A stretch of 64,000 nucleotides of DNA from positions 186,001 through 250,000 of the forward strand of contig NZ_JACCBJ010000001.1 in NCBI RefSeq assembly GCF_013408745.1, written 5' to 3'. The DNA comes from Leifsonia soli. GTDB lineage: Bacteria > Actinomycetota > Actinomycetes > Actinomycetales > Microbacteriaceae. The translations under genes were made by a program, and so were the position numbers. Below the pieces are notes generated by a model. The model was not told the origin of the DNA and did no database searches. It saw only the letters and a program-made list of their open reading frames with translations. Shown in pieces: positions 39,513-48,260 of this stretch (its first letter is position 1; the number at the start of each line of letters is the position of its first letter).

Positions 39513-40064
39513 TCAGGGGTGCTGGATGCCGTTCGTGAGCGTGCGCGCCCACTCCTCGGGCACATCCTCGAGGCCGGCCGTGACCACCAGGTGGCACAGC
39601 TGCCCGTAGGCGATGAAGCGCTGGACCTCGTCGGGCGATGCGCCGGAGCGGATCGCCGCGAACCGGGTGATGCGCGCGAGCCCGCGCCGCAGGGCCTCGC
39701 GGATCTCCGGGACATCGGACGCGGACTGGGCGTGAACCTGGAGCATGAGCAGCGAGCGGTCGCCGATGAGCTCCGCGTACGCGTCGCCCATGCGGTCGAG
39801 GATCACCGTCGGCGTCTCGCCGTCGGCCCCGCGTGCACCGGCCTCCAGCGCCTGCTCGATCCGCTCGAAGCAGCGCTCGAGAGCCGCCACGAACAGCCCC
39901 TCCTTGCTGGGGAAGAGCTTGAAGACGTACGCGGGCGAGATGTCCGCGTCCTTGGCGACCGCGGCGATCGGAGTGCCGAGGTACCCGCCGACGGCGAAGA
40001 CGGCGATGGCGCTGTCGAGCACCGCTTCGCGGCGGTCGTCGGCGGTGGAGAGGGTTCGTGGCAT
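39513..40064 (-). CDS. TetR family transcriptional regulator
   Basis: A 183-residue repressor. N-terminal TetR helix-turn-helix (about 10-57): REAVLDSAIAVFAVGGYLGT then IAAVAKDADISPAYVFKLFPSKEGLF, the recognition helix being SPAYVFKLF. The C-terminal ligand and dimer domain is unlike any I can name. It would repress itself and the downstream MFS pump through the two GAGTGA-N8-TCACTC sites and release on binding a pump substrate. The ATG at 40064 is 2 nt from the second operator, so binding there would block transcription start or elongation. Confidence 0.92.
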   Translation of the reverse strand: MPRTLSTADDRREAVLDSAIAVFAVGGYLGTPIAAVAKDADISPAYVFKLFPSKEGLFVAALERCFERIEQALEAGARGADGETPTVILDRMGDAYAELIGDRSLLMLQVHAQSASDVPEIREALRRGLARITRFAAIRSGASPDEVQRFIAYGQLCHLVVTAGLEDVPEEWARTLTNGIQHP

Positions 40065-40066
40065 GT

Positions 40067-40086
40067 GAGTGACTGTACACTCACTC
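40067..40086. promoter_or_regulatory. TetR operator at the tetR start (GAGTGA-N8-TCACTC)
   Basis: GAGTGA at 40067-40072 and TCACTC at 40081-40086, the same half-sites and 8-nt spacing as the site before the MFS gene. The centre CTGTACAC adds partial symmetry. Confidence 0.75.
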
Positions 40087-40180
40087 TTCCTGTCGAGTCA
40101 AGCAGCTCAGCCTCAGGTGGCCTTTCCGAAAGCACACGCAGTGCACAGCGCGCCGAAACATAGTAGATTGAACGTGTTGT

Positions 40181-40214
40181 TCCCCGCCGTCTACGGATTG
40201 GCGGGGATTTTTTT
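40181..40214 (+). terminator. Intrinsic terminator upstream of the NYN nuclease gene
   Basis: TCCCCGCC (40181-40188) pairs with GGCGGGGA (40200-40207), 11-nt loop, followed directly by seven T residues (40208-40214). It is oriented to stop rightward transcripts, yet no complete rightward gene lies before it; it ends only 16 nt before the NYN start codon. It would end a short leader RNA or act as an attenuator. Confidence 0.8.
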
Positions 40215-40229
40215 ATCCCGGGAGCGATA

Positions 40230-40919
40230 GTGCTGCGAACATCCGTGGTGATCGATTATCAAAACGTCCACATGACAGCTCACGACGTGTTCGACCCGCG
40301 GGGTGAGCTGCACGAATCGCTCATCCATCCGGTGCAGTTCGCCAACCGCGCTGTCCGGGAGCGCAACGATCGTCAACGAGCAGGCATGGACCCCGCTGTG
40401 CTGGCTCGAACGATCGTCTACCGCGGGCGCCATCACGTCGACCACCATTGGGAGCAGCACCGACGCTGCAATGACCAGGCCGAGCAGTGGAAACGCGACG
40501 GTGCGATTGTCGAATTGCGGGATCTCAAGTACACCTATGAGCTAGGCGCCGACCGGGCGCCGATTCGCGACATCACCGGCAAGAAGGTTCCGAAGGGGCG
40601 GCCAAAGGAGAAGGGCATCGATGTCCTGTGTGCCTTGGCATTGGTGCGCGAGGCGGCACGTCCGGATATCGACGTCGTAGTCCTCGCCTCTCGCGACACA
40701 GACCTCGTGCCCGCCCTGGACGAGGTCTACGACCTGCGCGGAGCAGACCCTGCCAGATACGCCAAGGTCGAGACTTTCGCCTGGTACAACCGACGGTTTC
40801 GAGAGGAGGACACCGTCTCCGGCGGCGGTCTGAGACCGACGAGCCCCCGCCGCATCTGGAACACGAATCTCGATCGGGCGTGCTTCGAATCCTCAATCGA
40901 TCGAAACCAGTACCGATAG
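40230..40919 (+). CDS. NYN domain protein (predicted PIN-like ribonuclease)
   Basis: A 229-residue protein of the NYN/PIN-like nuclease fold. Acidic residues expected for metal binding are in place: Asp9 and Asn12 (VVIDYQNVHM), Asp131 (KEKGIDVLCAL) and Asp156/Asp158 (LASRDTDLVPAL). A His-rich stretch RGRHHVDHHWEQH (about 65-77) and a basic loop KKVPKGRPKEKG lie between. Such proteins cleave RNA; the target is unknown. The start is GTG at 40230 with GGGAG upstream. G+C looks somewhat lower than in neighbours by eye. The gene stands alone behind an intrinsic terminator and converges with the CNNM pair, so its expression is probably low or conditional. Confidence 0.85.
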   Translation: MLRTSVVIDYQNVHMTAHDVFDPRGELHESLIHPVQFANRAVRERNDRQRAGMDPAVLARTIVYRGRHHVDHHWEQHRRCNDQAEQWKRDGAIVELRDLKYTYELGADRAPIRDITGKKVPKGRPKEKGIDVLCALALVREAARPDIDVVVLASRDTDLVPALDEVYDLRGADPARYAKVETFAWYNRRFREEDTVSGGGLRPTSPRRIWNTNLDRACFESSIDRNQYR

Positions 40920-40927
40920 CGGCGGAC

Positions 40928-41965
40928 TCAGCTGCGCCGGGTCGCGTCCTGGACCTCGCCGACCAGCTCCTCGATGATGTCCTCCAGGAACAGCACGCCG
41001 GCCGTGGCGCCCTCCGCATCCACGACGCGGGCCAGGTGGCTGCCCGAGCGGCGCATGGTCGCCAGGGCGTCCTCGAGGTCGCTTCCGGCGAAGACGGTCA
41101 CCAGCCGGCGGATGCGCTTGGCCGGGACGGGGAGCTCGAAGCCGGTCTCCTCCAGGTCGAGAACGTCCTTCAGGTGCAGGTAGCCGGTGGGCTCTCCGTC
41201 GGCGTCCGGCACGACGTAGCGCGAGAAGCCGTGCTTGGCGACGGCCTTCTCGACATCAGCGGGAGTGGGGGCGGCCGGCAGGGTCACCAGCGCGTCGAGC
41301 GCGACCGCCACATCCCGCACCTTCTTCTCGGTGAACTCGAACGCCGCCGTCAGCGCGCCGGTGCGGTCCGTGAGCACGCCCTCGCGCGTCGACTGCGACA
41401 CGATGGTCGCGACCTCGTCGAGCGTGAAGGTGCTGGCCGCTTCGTCCTTCGGCTCCACTCGGAAGAGGCGGAGCACCGCGTTCGCGGTCGCGTTCAGGGC
41501 GACGATGATCGGGCGGACGGCGCGGCCGATCCCGACCAGCGGGGGCGCCAGCAGCAGCGCGGCCTTGTCCGGCATCGAGAACGAGATGTTCTTCGGGACC
41601 ATCTCGCCGAACACGACGTGCAGGAACGACACGACGACCAGCGCGACGATGAACGCGATGGTGCCGATGACCTCCTCGGACCACCCGGTCGCGTGCAGCG
41701 GCACCTCCAGCAGGTGGTGGATGGCCGGCTCCGACACGTTCAGGATCAGCAGCGAGCACACGGTGATGCCGAGCTGCGTCGTGGCGAGCATCAGCGTCGC
41801 GTGCTCCATGGCGTAGAGAGCGGTCTTGGCGCTGCGCTTCCCGCGCTCCGCCAGCGGCTCGATCTGCGAGCGGCGTGCGGAGATGACGGCGAACTCCGCG
41901 CCGACGAAGAAGGCGTTGACCGCGAGCAGCACGACCAGCCAGGCGATTCCGGCCCAGTCACTCAT
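40928..41965 (-). CDS. CNNM/HlyC-type hemolysin family protein (short form)
   Basis: A 345-residue membrane protein. The DUF21/CNNM transmembrane domain (about 1-190) has three to four helices with FVGAEFAVISARR, TTQLGITVCSL and the conserved FGEMVPKN (about 118-125). A CBS pair follows (about 205-335). It lacks the C-terminal CorC_HlyC domain. CNNM proteins are linked to Mg2+ (and Co2+) transport; the hemolysin name is historical. Its start overlaps the stop of its longer paralogue by 8 nt, so the two are an operon and may pair. Confidence 0.9.
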   Translation of the reverse strand: MSDWAGIAWLVVLLAVNAFFVGAEFAVISARRSQIEPLAERGKRSAKTALYAMEHATLMLATTQLGITVCSLLILNVSEPAIHHLLEVPLHATGWSEEVIGTIAFIVALVVVSFLHVVFGEMVPKNISFSMPDKAALLLAPPLVGIGRAVRPIIVALNATANAVLRLFRVEPKDEAASTFTLDEVATIVSQSTREGVLTDRTGALTAAFEFTEKKVRDVAVALDALVTLPAAPTPADVEKAVAKHGFSRYVVPDADGEPTGYLHLKDVLDLEETGFELPVPAKRIRRLVTVFAGSDLEDALATMRRSGSHLARVVDAEGATAGVLFLEDIIEELVGEVQDATRRS

Positions 41966-43307
41966 GGGAGGCCCCCTCTCCGTTCGCGCTCTCGGCGACA
42001 GGCACCGGATCGGGTGTGTAGCGGATGCGGTCGACCCGGCGGCCGTCCAGGCGCTCGACGCGCAACGTGCCCCCGTCGATCACGACCTCGTCTCCGACCT
42101 TCGGCAGCCGGCCGAGCTCGTTCATGACGAAGCCGGCGACCGTCTCGTACGGGCCCTCCTCCGGGACGGTGACGCCGGCGCGCTCCTCGAGCTCGTCCGG
42201 GCGCAGGATGCCGGGGAAGGTGATCGAGTCGCGTCCGCGGATCACGCCGGCGCGGGTGCGGTCGTGCTCGTCCGCGACCTCTCCGACGATCTCCTCGACC
42301 AGGTCCTCCAGAGTGGCGATGCCCGAGGTCCCGCCGTACTCGTCGACGACGACCGCGAGCTGGTATCCGCGGGCCCGCAGCTCGCCGAGCAGGGTGTCGA
42401 GGCCCATGGTCTCCGGTACGCGCAGCGGGTCGGTCATCAGGGCGGACGCGGGGACCCGGGAGCGCCGCTGCCGGGGAACGGCGACGGCCTGCTTCACGTG
42501 GACCACGCCGAGCACGTCGTCGATGTCGTCGCCGATCACCGGGAACCGGGAGTAGCCGGTCTTCCTGGCGAGCTCGCTGACCGCCTGGGCCGGGTCCGTG
42601 CGCTGCACCGCCTCGATGCGGGGCCGGGGCGTCATCACGTCGGACGCGGTGCGGCTGGAGAAGGCGAGCGTCCGGCTGAGCAGGGTGGCCGTGTCCTCCT
42701 CCAGCACCCCCGCGCTCGCCGAGCGGCGCACCAGCGACGACAGCTCGTCCGCGGTGCGGGCACCGGACAGCTCCTCCTTCGGCTCGATGCCGAGCAGGCG
42801 GAGGAACCCGTTGGCGGTGCCGTTCAGCAGCGCGACGAACGGCCGGAACACCGCCGTGAACACGGTCTGGAACGGGATCACCAGCTTGGCCGTCGCGAGC
42901 GGGAGGGCCAGGGCGAAGTTCTTGGGCACCAGCTCGCCGAGGATCATCGACAGCAGGGTCGCCACCACGATCGCGACGATCGATGCGATGGGCGTCACGG
43001 CGCCCTCCGGGAGGCCGGTGGAGGTGAGCGGGCCGCGCAGCAGCGAACTGATGGCCGGCTCCATCGTGTAACCGGTGAGCAGCGTGGTCAGCGTGATGCC
43101 GAGCTGGGCGCTCGACAGATGCGTCGAGGTGATCTTCAGCGCCGCGATGGTCATGGCGAGGCGCGACTCGCCACGCTCACGACGCGCCTCCAGATCGCCG
43201 CGATCCAGGTTGACGAGGGCGAACTCGCTGGCGACGAAGAGCCCCGTCCCGACGGTCAGCAGGAGACCGACGCCGAGCATGATCCACTCAGAGAGCACGG
43301 CCGTCAC
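41958..43307 (-). CDS. CNNM/HlyC-type hemolysin family protein (CorC_HlyC domain)
   Basis: A 449-residue paralogue of the next gene. CNNM domain about 1-195 (FVASEFALVNLDRGD, SSAQLGITLTTLLTG, LGELVPKNFALALP), CBS pair about 215-340 (VMTPRPRIEAV, YSRFPVIGDDIDDVLG, VVDEYGGTSGIATLEDLVEE), then a CorC_HlyC domain (about 355-435) with ELEERAGVTVPEEGPYETVAG-type sequence. Probable divalent-cation transporter. Chosen start is GTG 43307 with a GAGCGAG site; a TATACT -10-like element at 43378-43383 on this strand is a possible promoter. Confidence 0.9.
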   Translation of the reverse strand: MTAVLSEWIMLGVGLLLTVGTGLFVASEFALVNLDRGDLEARRERGESRLAMTIAALKITSTHLSSAQLGITLTTLLTGYTMEPAISSLLRGPLTSTGLPEGAVTPIASIVAIVVATLLSMILGELVPKNFALALPLATAKLVIPFQTVFTAVFRPFVALLNGTANGFLRLLGIEPKEELSGARTADELSSLVRRSASAGVLEEDTATLLSRTLAFSSRTASDVMTPRPRIEAVQRTDPAQAVSELARKTGYSRFPVIGDDIDDVLGVVHVKQAVAVPRQRRSRVPASALMTDPLRVPETMGLDTLLGELRARGYQLAVVVDEYGGTSGIATLEDLVEEIVGEVADEHDRTRAGVIRGRDSITFPGILRPDELEERAGVTVPEEGPYETVAGFVMNELGRLPKVGDEVVIDGGTLRVERLDGRRVDRIRYTPDPVPVAESANGEGASHE

Positions 43308-43509
43308 CTCGCTCGCATCCCAACGGGCTCGATCCGGGCAACGGGCTGGCAGAGGGAGGGTCGTCCATTTGCCCGCAAGTATATCGAGGGGGGATGCCGG
43401 GGGACCGTGGATTCCGGGGCGGATTCCCAGGCGGCGTAGACGCGGGATTCCAGTGGCCCCGATACCGGTGCATGCGCGTATGGTGCCGCCTGGATGAAGG
43501 AGGATCACC

Positions 43510-43887
43510 ATGTTGGAGTCGTATGTGACGTACTCCGTCCTTCCTGCCTCCGACCTGCAGCGGGCCGTCGAGTGGTACCGCGACAAGCTGGAGCTCGAAC
43601 CGGAGCGGACGACCGAGGGCGGGGTGCTGTACGGCACCGGGTCCGAAGCGAAGATCTACGTGTACGAGACCGGGAACGCCGGGACGGCGCAGAACACCGC
43701 GATGTGCTGGCTCACGCCCGACATCGAGGCCACGATGGCCCATCTGAGGGAGAGGGGTGTCGTGTTCGCGGACTACGACTTCCCCGGTCTGCACACCGAG
43801 AACGGGATCGCGACGGACGACATGGGCCGGTCGGCGTGGTTCCAGGACAGCGAGGGCAACTACCTCTGCCTCACGCAACCGGCCTGA
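43510..43887 (+). CDS. VOC family protein (glyoxalase/bleomycin-resistance fold)
   Basis: A 125-residue single-domain VOC protein. It starts YVTYSVLPASDLQRAVEWYRDKL, has the mid-strand CWLTPDIEATMAHLRERG and ends AWFQDSEGNYLCLTQ, matching the paired beta-alpha-beta-beta-beta modules of the family. A metal site is not obvious: the usual first His is replaced. It has a very strong GGAGG ribosome site 7 nt before the ATG. The role is unknown. Confidence 0.88.
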   Translation: MLESYVTYSVLPASDLQRAVEWYRDKLELEPERTTEGGVLYGTGSEAKIYVYETGNAGTAQNTAMCWLTPDIEATMAHLRERGVVFADYDFPGLHTENGIATDDMGRSAWFQDSEGNYLCLTQPA

Positions 43888-43900
43888 CCGGCCCCGTCGC

Positions 43901-44980
43901 TCAGCGCCAGCGGGCGCGGAGGTACTGCGGCGGCCAGTAGCCGATCTCGACGCCGAGCTCGTGGGCGGCCCGCAGGGGGAAGTGCGGGTCGCGCAGGAGC
44001 TCGCGCGCCAGCATCACGGCGTCCGCCTGACCGCTCTCGACGATCTCGGCCGCCTGCTGGGGCGAGGTGATGAGACCGACCGCGCTCACATCCACGTCGG
44101 AGGTGCTGCGCACGTGGTGCGCGAACGGCACCTGGTAGCCCGGGCTGAGCGGGATGCGGATGCCCGCCTGGATGCCGCCGCTGGAGATGTCGAAGAAGTC
44201 GGCGCCGGCCTCCTGCGCCCAGGTGGCCACCGTCGCGGTCTGGTCCTCGTCCCAGCCCCCCTCCGTCCAGTCGCTCGCCGAGAAGCGCACGAAGAGGGGC
44301 GCGTCCGGCGCCTCCTCGCGGACGGCCGCGATCACGCGCAGCAGGAGTCGCGCGCGGTTCTCCAGCGAGCCGCCGTACTCGTCGGTTCGCCGGTTGGAGA
44401 TCGGGGAGAGGAACTGGTGCAGCAGATAGCCGTGCGCCGCGTGCAGCTCGATCACCCGGAATCCCGCCTCGGTCGACCGGCGCGCCGCCGAGCGGAAGTC
44501 GTCGACGACCGTGTCGATCCCGGCAGCATCCAGCTCGTCCGGGACATCGAGCCCGTCGAACGCGATGGGCGACGGAGCGACCGTGCGCCAGCCGCCCTCC
44601 GTCTCCGGGACGGAGCCGGTGCGGCCGTCGAAGCCCCACGCCGGCCACGACGACGCCTTGCGGCCGGCATGGCCGAGCTGGATGCCGGGAACGGCGCCCT
44701 GGCTCTCGATGAATGCGGTGATCGGCTTCCACGCGTCGCGCTGCTCGTCCGTCCAGATGCCGGTGTCGCGCGGGCTGATCCGACCCTCCGGGTCGACCGC
44801 GGTCGCCTCGGTGAAGACGATTCCGCTGCCGCCGGTCGCGAACGACCCCAGGTGGATCAGGTGCCAGGTGCCGGGGACTCCGGACTCGTCGAGCACCGAG
44901 TACTGGCACATCGGGGAGGTCCAGATGCGGTTGCGCGCGGTGACGCCGCGCAGGGTCAGGGGGTCGAAAAGAGAGGGCAT
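43901..44980 (-). CDS. NADH:flavin oxidoreductase/NADH oxidase, Old Yellow Enzyme (YqjM-like)
   Basis: A 359-residue FMN enzyme of the OYE family that reduces activated C=C bonds with NAD(P)H. Signatures: NRIWTSPMCQYS with the cysteine near residue 25 characteristic of the YqjM (thermophilic-like) class, IQLGHAGRK, the active-site pair and following ELHAAHGYLLHQFLSPISN (about 180-198), RTDEYGGSLENR and the FMN-phosphate-binding DAVMLARELLRDP near the C-terminus. Cytosolic; the physiological substrate is open. It follows the HAD gene by 8 nt on the same strand. Confidence 0.93.
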   Translation of the reverse strand: MPSLFDPLTLRGVTARNRIWTSPMCQYSVLDESGVPGTWHLIHLGSFATGGSGIVFTEATAVDPEGRISPRDTGIWTDEQRDAWKPITAFIESQGAVPGIQLGHAGRKASSWPAWGFDGRTGSVPETEGGWRTVAPSPIAFDGLDVPDELDAAGIDTVVDDFRSAARRSTEAGFRVIELHAAHGYLLHQFLSPISNRRTDEYGGSLENRARLLLRVIAAVREEAPDAPLFVRFSASDWTEGGWDEDQTATVATWAQEAGADFFDISSGGIQAGIRIPLSPGYQVPFAHHVRSTSDVDVSAVGLITSPQQAAEIVESGQADAVMLARELLRDPHFPLRAAHELGVEIGYWPPQYLRARWR

Positions 44981-44988
44981 ATGACCAT

Positions 44989-45606
44989 CTAAGCCGCGAG
45001 ACCGTCCAGATATGCCCGGAGGTCGCTCGGCGACGTGAAGACGTGCCCGGCGATGCCGAGGGCTTCCGCCCCGCGCACGTTCGCCTCCTTGTTGTCGATG
45101 AATACCGTCTGCTCCGCCGTCACGCCGAGCTCGGAGAGCACGTGCTCGAAGATCTCCGCGCTTGGTTTGATCGTGCCGAGCTCGCCGCTGACGAACACCT
45201 TCTCGAAGAGGTCGCCGAGGGTGCCGTGGCGGAAGTAGGAGCCGAAGTCGCGGCCGGCGTTGGAGAGCAGCGCCATCCGCGTTCCGCCCTCCTTGAGGTC
45301 GAGGAGCACCTGGAGCGTGTCGTGGTCGATGGTCAGCCAGCTCCGGAAGTCGGCGAGCCACAGGCGGTGGATCTTCGCATCGCCCCAGTTCTCGCCGAGC
45401 TCGCGCTCGATGCCGCGCCAGTACGACTGGATGCTCAGCGTGCCCTGGTCGAGCGCGTCCCTGTGCCGCCAATAGGCCGGCCAGAACACCTTCGGGTCGC
45501 CGCCGGCGAGCTCGGTCAGGGCGGTGCGGTCCTCGTCGGACGGGGTCACCGAGATGACCTCGCCGTAGTCGAACACGATCACCTTTCCGGGGATGCTGAT
45601 CGCCAT
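44989..45606 (-). CDS. HAD superfamily hydrolase (IA, variant 3)
   Basis: A 205-residue HAD phosphatase. Motif I is VIVFDYGEVIS, where the second Asp of DxD is Gly as in several class IA variant 3 members; motif II LLSNAG (about 114-119); motif III Lys in GTIKPSAEIFEHVL (about 145-158); motif IV VFIDNKEANV (about 170-179). It probably acts on a small phosphorylated metabolite. The ATG at 45606 is preferred because AGG lies 9 nt upstream; a GTG two codons earlier is the alternative. Operon with the OYE gene. Confidence 0.9.
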   Translation of the reverse strand: MAISIPGKVIVFDYGEVISVTPSDEDRTALTELAGGDPKVFWPAYWRHRDALDQGTLSIQSYWRGIERELGENWGDAKIHRLWLADFRSWLTIDHDTLQVLLDLKEGGTRMALLSNAGRDFGSYFRHGTLGDLFEKVFVSGELGTIKPSAEIFEHVLSELGVTAEQTVFIDNKEANVRGAEALGIAGHVFTSPSDLRAYLDGLAA

Positions 45607-45692
45607 GTTCACAACCTATCGTGAGGTCGGTAGGGGTTCGATGGGCCCGGGTCGCGGTGCGCGGCCGACGGGAGCGACGACGGGAGGCGCCG

Positions 45693-46550
45693 GTGAGCGA
45701 CTGGCAGAGCTGGGACGAACGGGATGCCGCGGCGTGGATCGCCGTTCCGCAGGAGTCGAGCGACAAGTACTCGCGTGGCGTGCTCGGGGTGGTGACCGGA
45801 TCCGACCGCTATCCGGGCGCTGCCGTGCTCGGGGTGGAGGGCGCCTCCCGGACCGGGGTGGGGATGATCCGCTACCTGGGCGCCGACCGTCCGGCCGAGC
45901 AGGTGATGCGCCGCCGCCCGGAGGTGGTGACGGCTCCCGGGCGCGTCCAGGGCTGGCTGATCGGCTCGGGGATGGATGCGGCGAGCCGCCCGGCGGACGA
46001 CGCGCATCGCCTGCGCTCGGCGCTGCGTGACGGCACGCCGCTCGTCATCGATGCGGGAGCCCTCGACCTCGTCGGCCGTGCTTCGGCCCCGGTCGTCGTC
46101 ACGCCGCACTTCCGCGAGCTCGCGACGATGCTCGCGGCCGGAGCGGACGACGACTCCGACGCGGTGACGGCCGACGACATCGCCGCCGATCCAGCCGCGT
46201 GGGCGGTCCGCGCGGCCGAGAGCCTCGGTGTGACCGTCCTGCTCAAGGGCCACACGACGTACGTCGTCGCGCCCGGCGGACCGCGCTACGCCGTGACCGC
46301 AGGACCCGCCTGGCTGGCGACGGCCGGGAGTGGGGACGTGCTCGGCGGTGTCCTCGGCGCCCTGGTCGCGACGCACGCCCGCGAGATCGACGAGGACGGC
46401 CACGCCGCGCTCGCCGCCCTGGCGGCGACAGCGGCCTGGATCCACGGGCGCGCGGGGGAGCGGGCGTCGGACGGCGGTCCGATCGTCGCCCTCGACATCG
46501 TCGGGGAACTCCCTGGCGTGGTGCGCGAGCTGGTGCGCGCGGCCGGCTGA
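45693..46550 (+). CDS. nnrD: ADP-dependent NAD(P)H-hydrate dehydratase
   Basis: A 285-residue ribokinase-like enzyme that repairs hydrated NAD(P)H using ADP. Signatures: GSDRYPGAAVLGVEGASRTGVGM (about 37-58, in part), VVVTPHFRELATML, VLLKGHTTYV and the nucleotide/anion-hole motif TAGSGDVLGGVLGAL (about 210-224). It lacks the N-terminal epimerase domain found in fused versions, so the epimerase would be elsewhere. GTG start with GGGAGG 7 nt upstream. Confidence 0.93.
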   Translation: MSDWQSWDERDAAAWIAVPQESSDKYSRGVLGVVTGSDRYPGAAVLGVEGASRTGVGMIRYLGADRPAEQVMRRRPEVVTAPGRVQGWLIGSGMDAASRPADDAHRLRSALRDGTPLVIDAGALDLVGRASAPVVVTPHFRELATMLAAGADDDSDAVTADDIAADPAAWAVRAAESLGVTVLLKGHTTYVVAPGGPRYAVTAGPAWLATAGSGDVLGGVLGALVATHAREIDEDGHAALAALAATAAWIHGRAGERASDGGPIVALDIVGELPGVVRELVRAAG

Positions 46551-46594
46551 TCGGTTCAGGGACGCGTCAAGCGCATCCCCTAGGATGTGGCGCT

Positions 46595-47935
46595 ATGGGG
46601 ATGGATGCGGTGCCGCTGAGCGCCGCGCCGACCCCTCGGGCCGAGGCCGGGCTGTTGCGCCGCGTCGCCTTCAGCCCGCTGTCGCTCTGGATCGCGTTCC
46701 TCGCCGTCCACCTGATCATCAGCGGCCTCGCGCTCGACCAGGGCAAGGGCCTCGGCGACGTCTTCCTCGTCTACAAGCCGTGGGCGCAGCTCGCCGCCCA
46801 GGGCACCCAGATCGTCGGCGTCGACTCCGACTGGGTGTACCCGTTCGGCGCGATCGTCCCGGTCATGCTCCCTCTGCTGTTCGGCGCGGACGGTTATGTC
46901 TGGGCGTGGCTCAACATGGTGCTGCTGCTGAACGCGGCCGCCTTCGCGGTGCTGATCGTCGGCCGCGAGCCGCGTCGGCTGATCGCGGCCTGGTGGTGGC
47001 TGGGCTTCCTGCTCCTGCTCGGGCCGATCGCGGTCGGGCGGCTGGACTCGGTCTCGGCCTCCCTCGCGATCGTCGGGCTGCTCTGGCTGACGCTCCACGA
47101 GCGGGCGGCGGTCGTCGTGCTGACGGCGGCGACCTGGGTCAAGGTGTGGCCGGCGGCGATCCTGCTGGCCGCCGTCGTCGCGCTGCGCTCGCGCTGGCAC
47201 ATCGTCCTCGTCGCCGTGACGACCTCGGCGGTGATCGCGGCCGTGCCGCTGATCTTCGGCGCCGGGTGGCACATCCTGAGCTTCATCACCATGCAGACCG
47301 ACCGCGGCCTGCAGATCGAGGCGCCGGTGAGCACGTTCTGGATGTGGCAGGCCGCGTTCCACGTGCCGGGCGCCGAGGTCTACTACGACCGGCAGCTGCT
47401 CACCTTCCAGGTCAGCGGTCAGGGGACGGCCACGGCCGGAGCCCTGATGAACCCGCTGTTCGCCTTGACGGCGATCGTCGTGCTGCTGATCGGCGTGCGG
47501 GCGTACCGGAGGGGAACGCCGTACACGCGCATCCTGCCGGAGCTGTCGCTGGCTCTGGTGACCGCCTTCATCGCGTTCAACAAGGTCGGCTCCCCGCAGT
47601 ACGTCGTGTGGCTGGCCGCTCCCGTCGTGGTCGGGCTCGTCTACCAGGGCCGCGGTTTCCGCACCCCGGCGGTGCTGGTGCTGATCACCGCGGCGCTCAC
47701 GCAGGTCTTCTACCCGTTCCTGTACGACTGGCTTCTGGTGCCCGATCCGAGCATGGTGGCCGTCCTGACCGTGCGGAACCTCATGTACTTCGTGATACTG
47801 GGCTGGACCGTCGTGGCGCTCTGGCGCCGGCGCCACCGCCAGGAGGCGGCCGGCGACCTGGTCCCGGCCCACGCGTGGCCGTTCCGCTCGACCCCCGGGG
47901 CTCACCCCGAACCGGTCGGCGGAAGCGCACGCTGA
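46595..47935 (+). CDS. Polytopic membrane glycosyltransferase-like protein (GT87 family)
   Basis: A 446-residue integral membrane protein with about ten helices, of the GT-C type. It resembles polyprenyl-phosphate-mannose-dependent mannosyltransferases (GT87, such as PimE) in its overall hydropathy and in the first loop, which contains the acidic residue expected for catalysis (LVYKPWAQL, VDSDWVYPFGAIVPV). A conserved TWVKVWPAAIL and AFNKVGSPQYVVWL follow. The acceptor is unknown, but a cell-envelope glycolipid is likely. The start follows an AGGATG site; ATG 46601 is an alternative. Confidence 0.85.
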   Translation: MGMDAVPLSAAPTPRAEAGLLRRVAFSPLSLWIAFLAVHLIISGLALDQGKGLGDVFLVYKPWAQLAAQGTQIVGVDSDWVYPFGAIVPVMLPLLFGADGYVWAWLNMVLLLNAAAFAVLIVGREPRRLIAAWWWLGFLLLLGPIAVGRLDSVSASLAIVGLLWLTLHERAAVVVLTAATWVKVWPAAILLAAVVALRSRWHIVLVAVTTSAVIAAVPLIFGAGWHILSFITMQTDRGLQIEAPVSTFWMWQAAFHVPGAEVYYDRQLLTFQVSGQGTATAGALMNPLFALTAIVVLLIGVRAYRRGTPYTRILPELSLALVTAFIAFNKVGSPQYVVWLAAPVVVGLVYQGRGFRTPAVLVLITAALTQVFYPFLYDWLLVPDPSMVAVLTVRNLMYFVILGWTVVALWRRRHRQEAAGDLVPAHAWPFRSTPGAHPEPVGGSAR

Positions 47936-47950
47936 GAGAAGGAGGAACAC

Positions 47951-48259
47951 ATGCTGGTGGCATTCTCTGTCGCGCCGAGCGGTGGCGAAGGGGCCGACGC
48001 GTCCGTCCATGACGCGGTCGCTGCGGCCGTCCGCGTCGTGCGCGAGTCGGGCCTCCCGAACCGGACGGACGCGATGTTCACGACCATCGAGGGGGAGTGG
48101 GACGAGGTCTTCGATGTCGTCCGCCGCGCCACGGAGGCGGTCGGCCGCTACGGGACGCGGGTCTCCCTGGTGCTGAAGGCGGACATCCGGCCGGGGTACT
48201 CCGGCGAGCTCGACGGCAAGGTCGAGCGGCTCGAGGCCGCCCTGGAGCGGGGCGACTGA
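47951..48259 (+). CDS. MTH1187 family thiamine-binding protein
   Basis: A 102-residue ferredoxin-like-fold protein of the MTH1187/YqgV family. MLVAFSVAPSG begins the first strand and FTTIEGEWDEVFDVVRRATEAV holds the conserved T-x-x-E-G-E/D-W motif. Family members bind thiamine or related ligands, often forming tetramers. A very strong GAAGGAGG site precedes the ATG. It lies 15 nt after the GT87 gene and 1 nt before a small membrane protein gene. No TPP riboswitch is visible upstream. Confidence 0.9.
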   Translation: MLVAFSVAPSGGEGADASVHDAVAAAVRVVRESGLPNRTDAMFTTIEGEWDEVFDVVRRATEAVGRYGTRVSLVLKADIRPGYSGELDGKVERLEAALERGD

Positions 48260-48260
48260 C

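Noticed and set aside
40067..40214. Type III toxin-antitoxin locus with NYN as toxin
   Set aside because: The terminator-nuclease order fits, but there are no tandem RNA repeats before the terminator and NYN is not a ToxN homologue.
40411..40919. NYN gene as part of a recent genomic island
   Set aside because: G+C is only slightly below neighbours by eye and there are no integrase, tRNA or direct-repeat boundaries.
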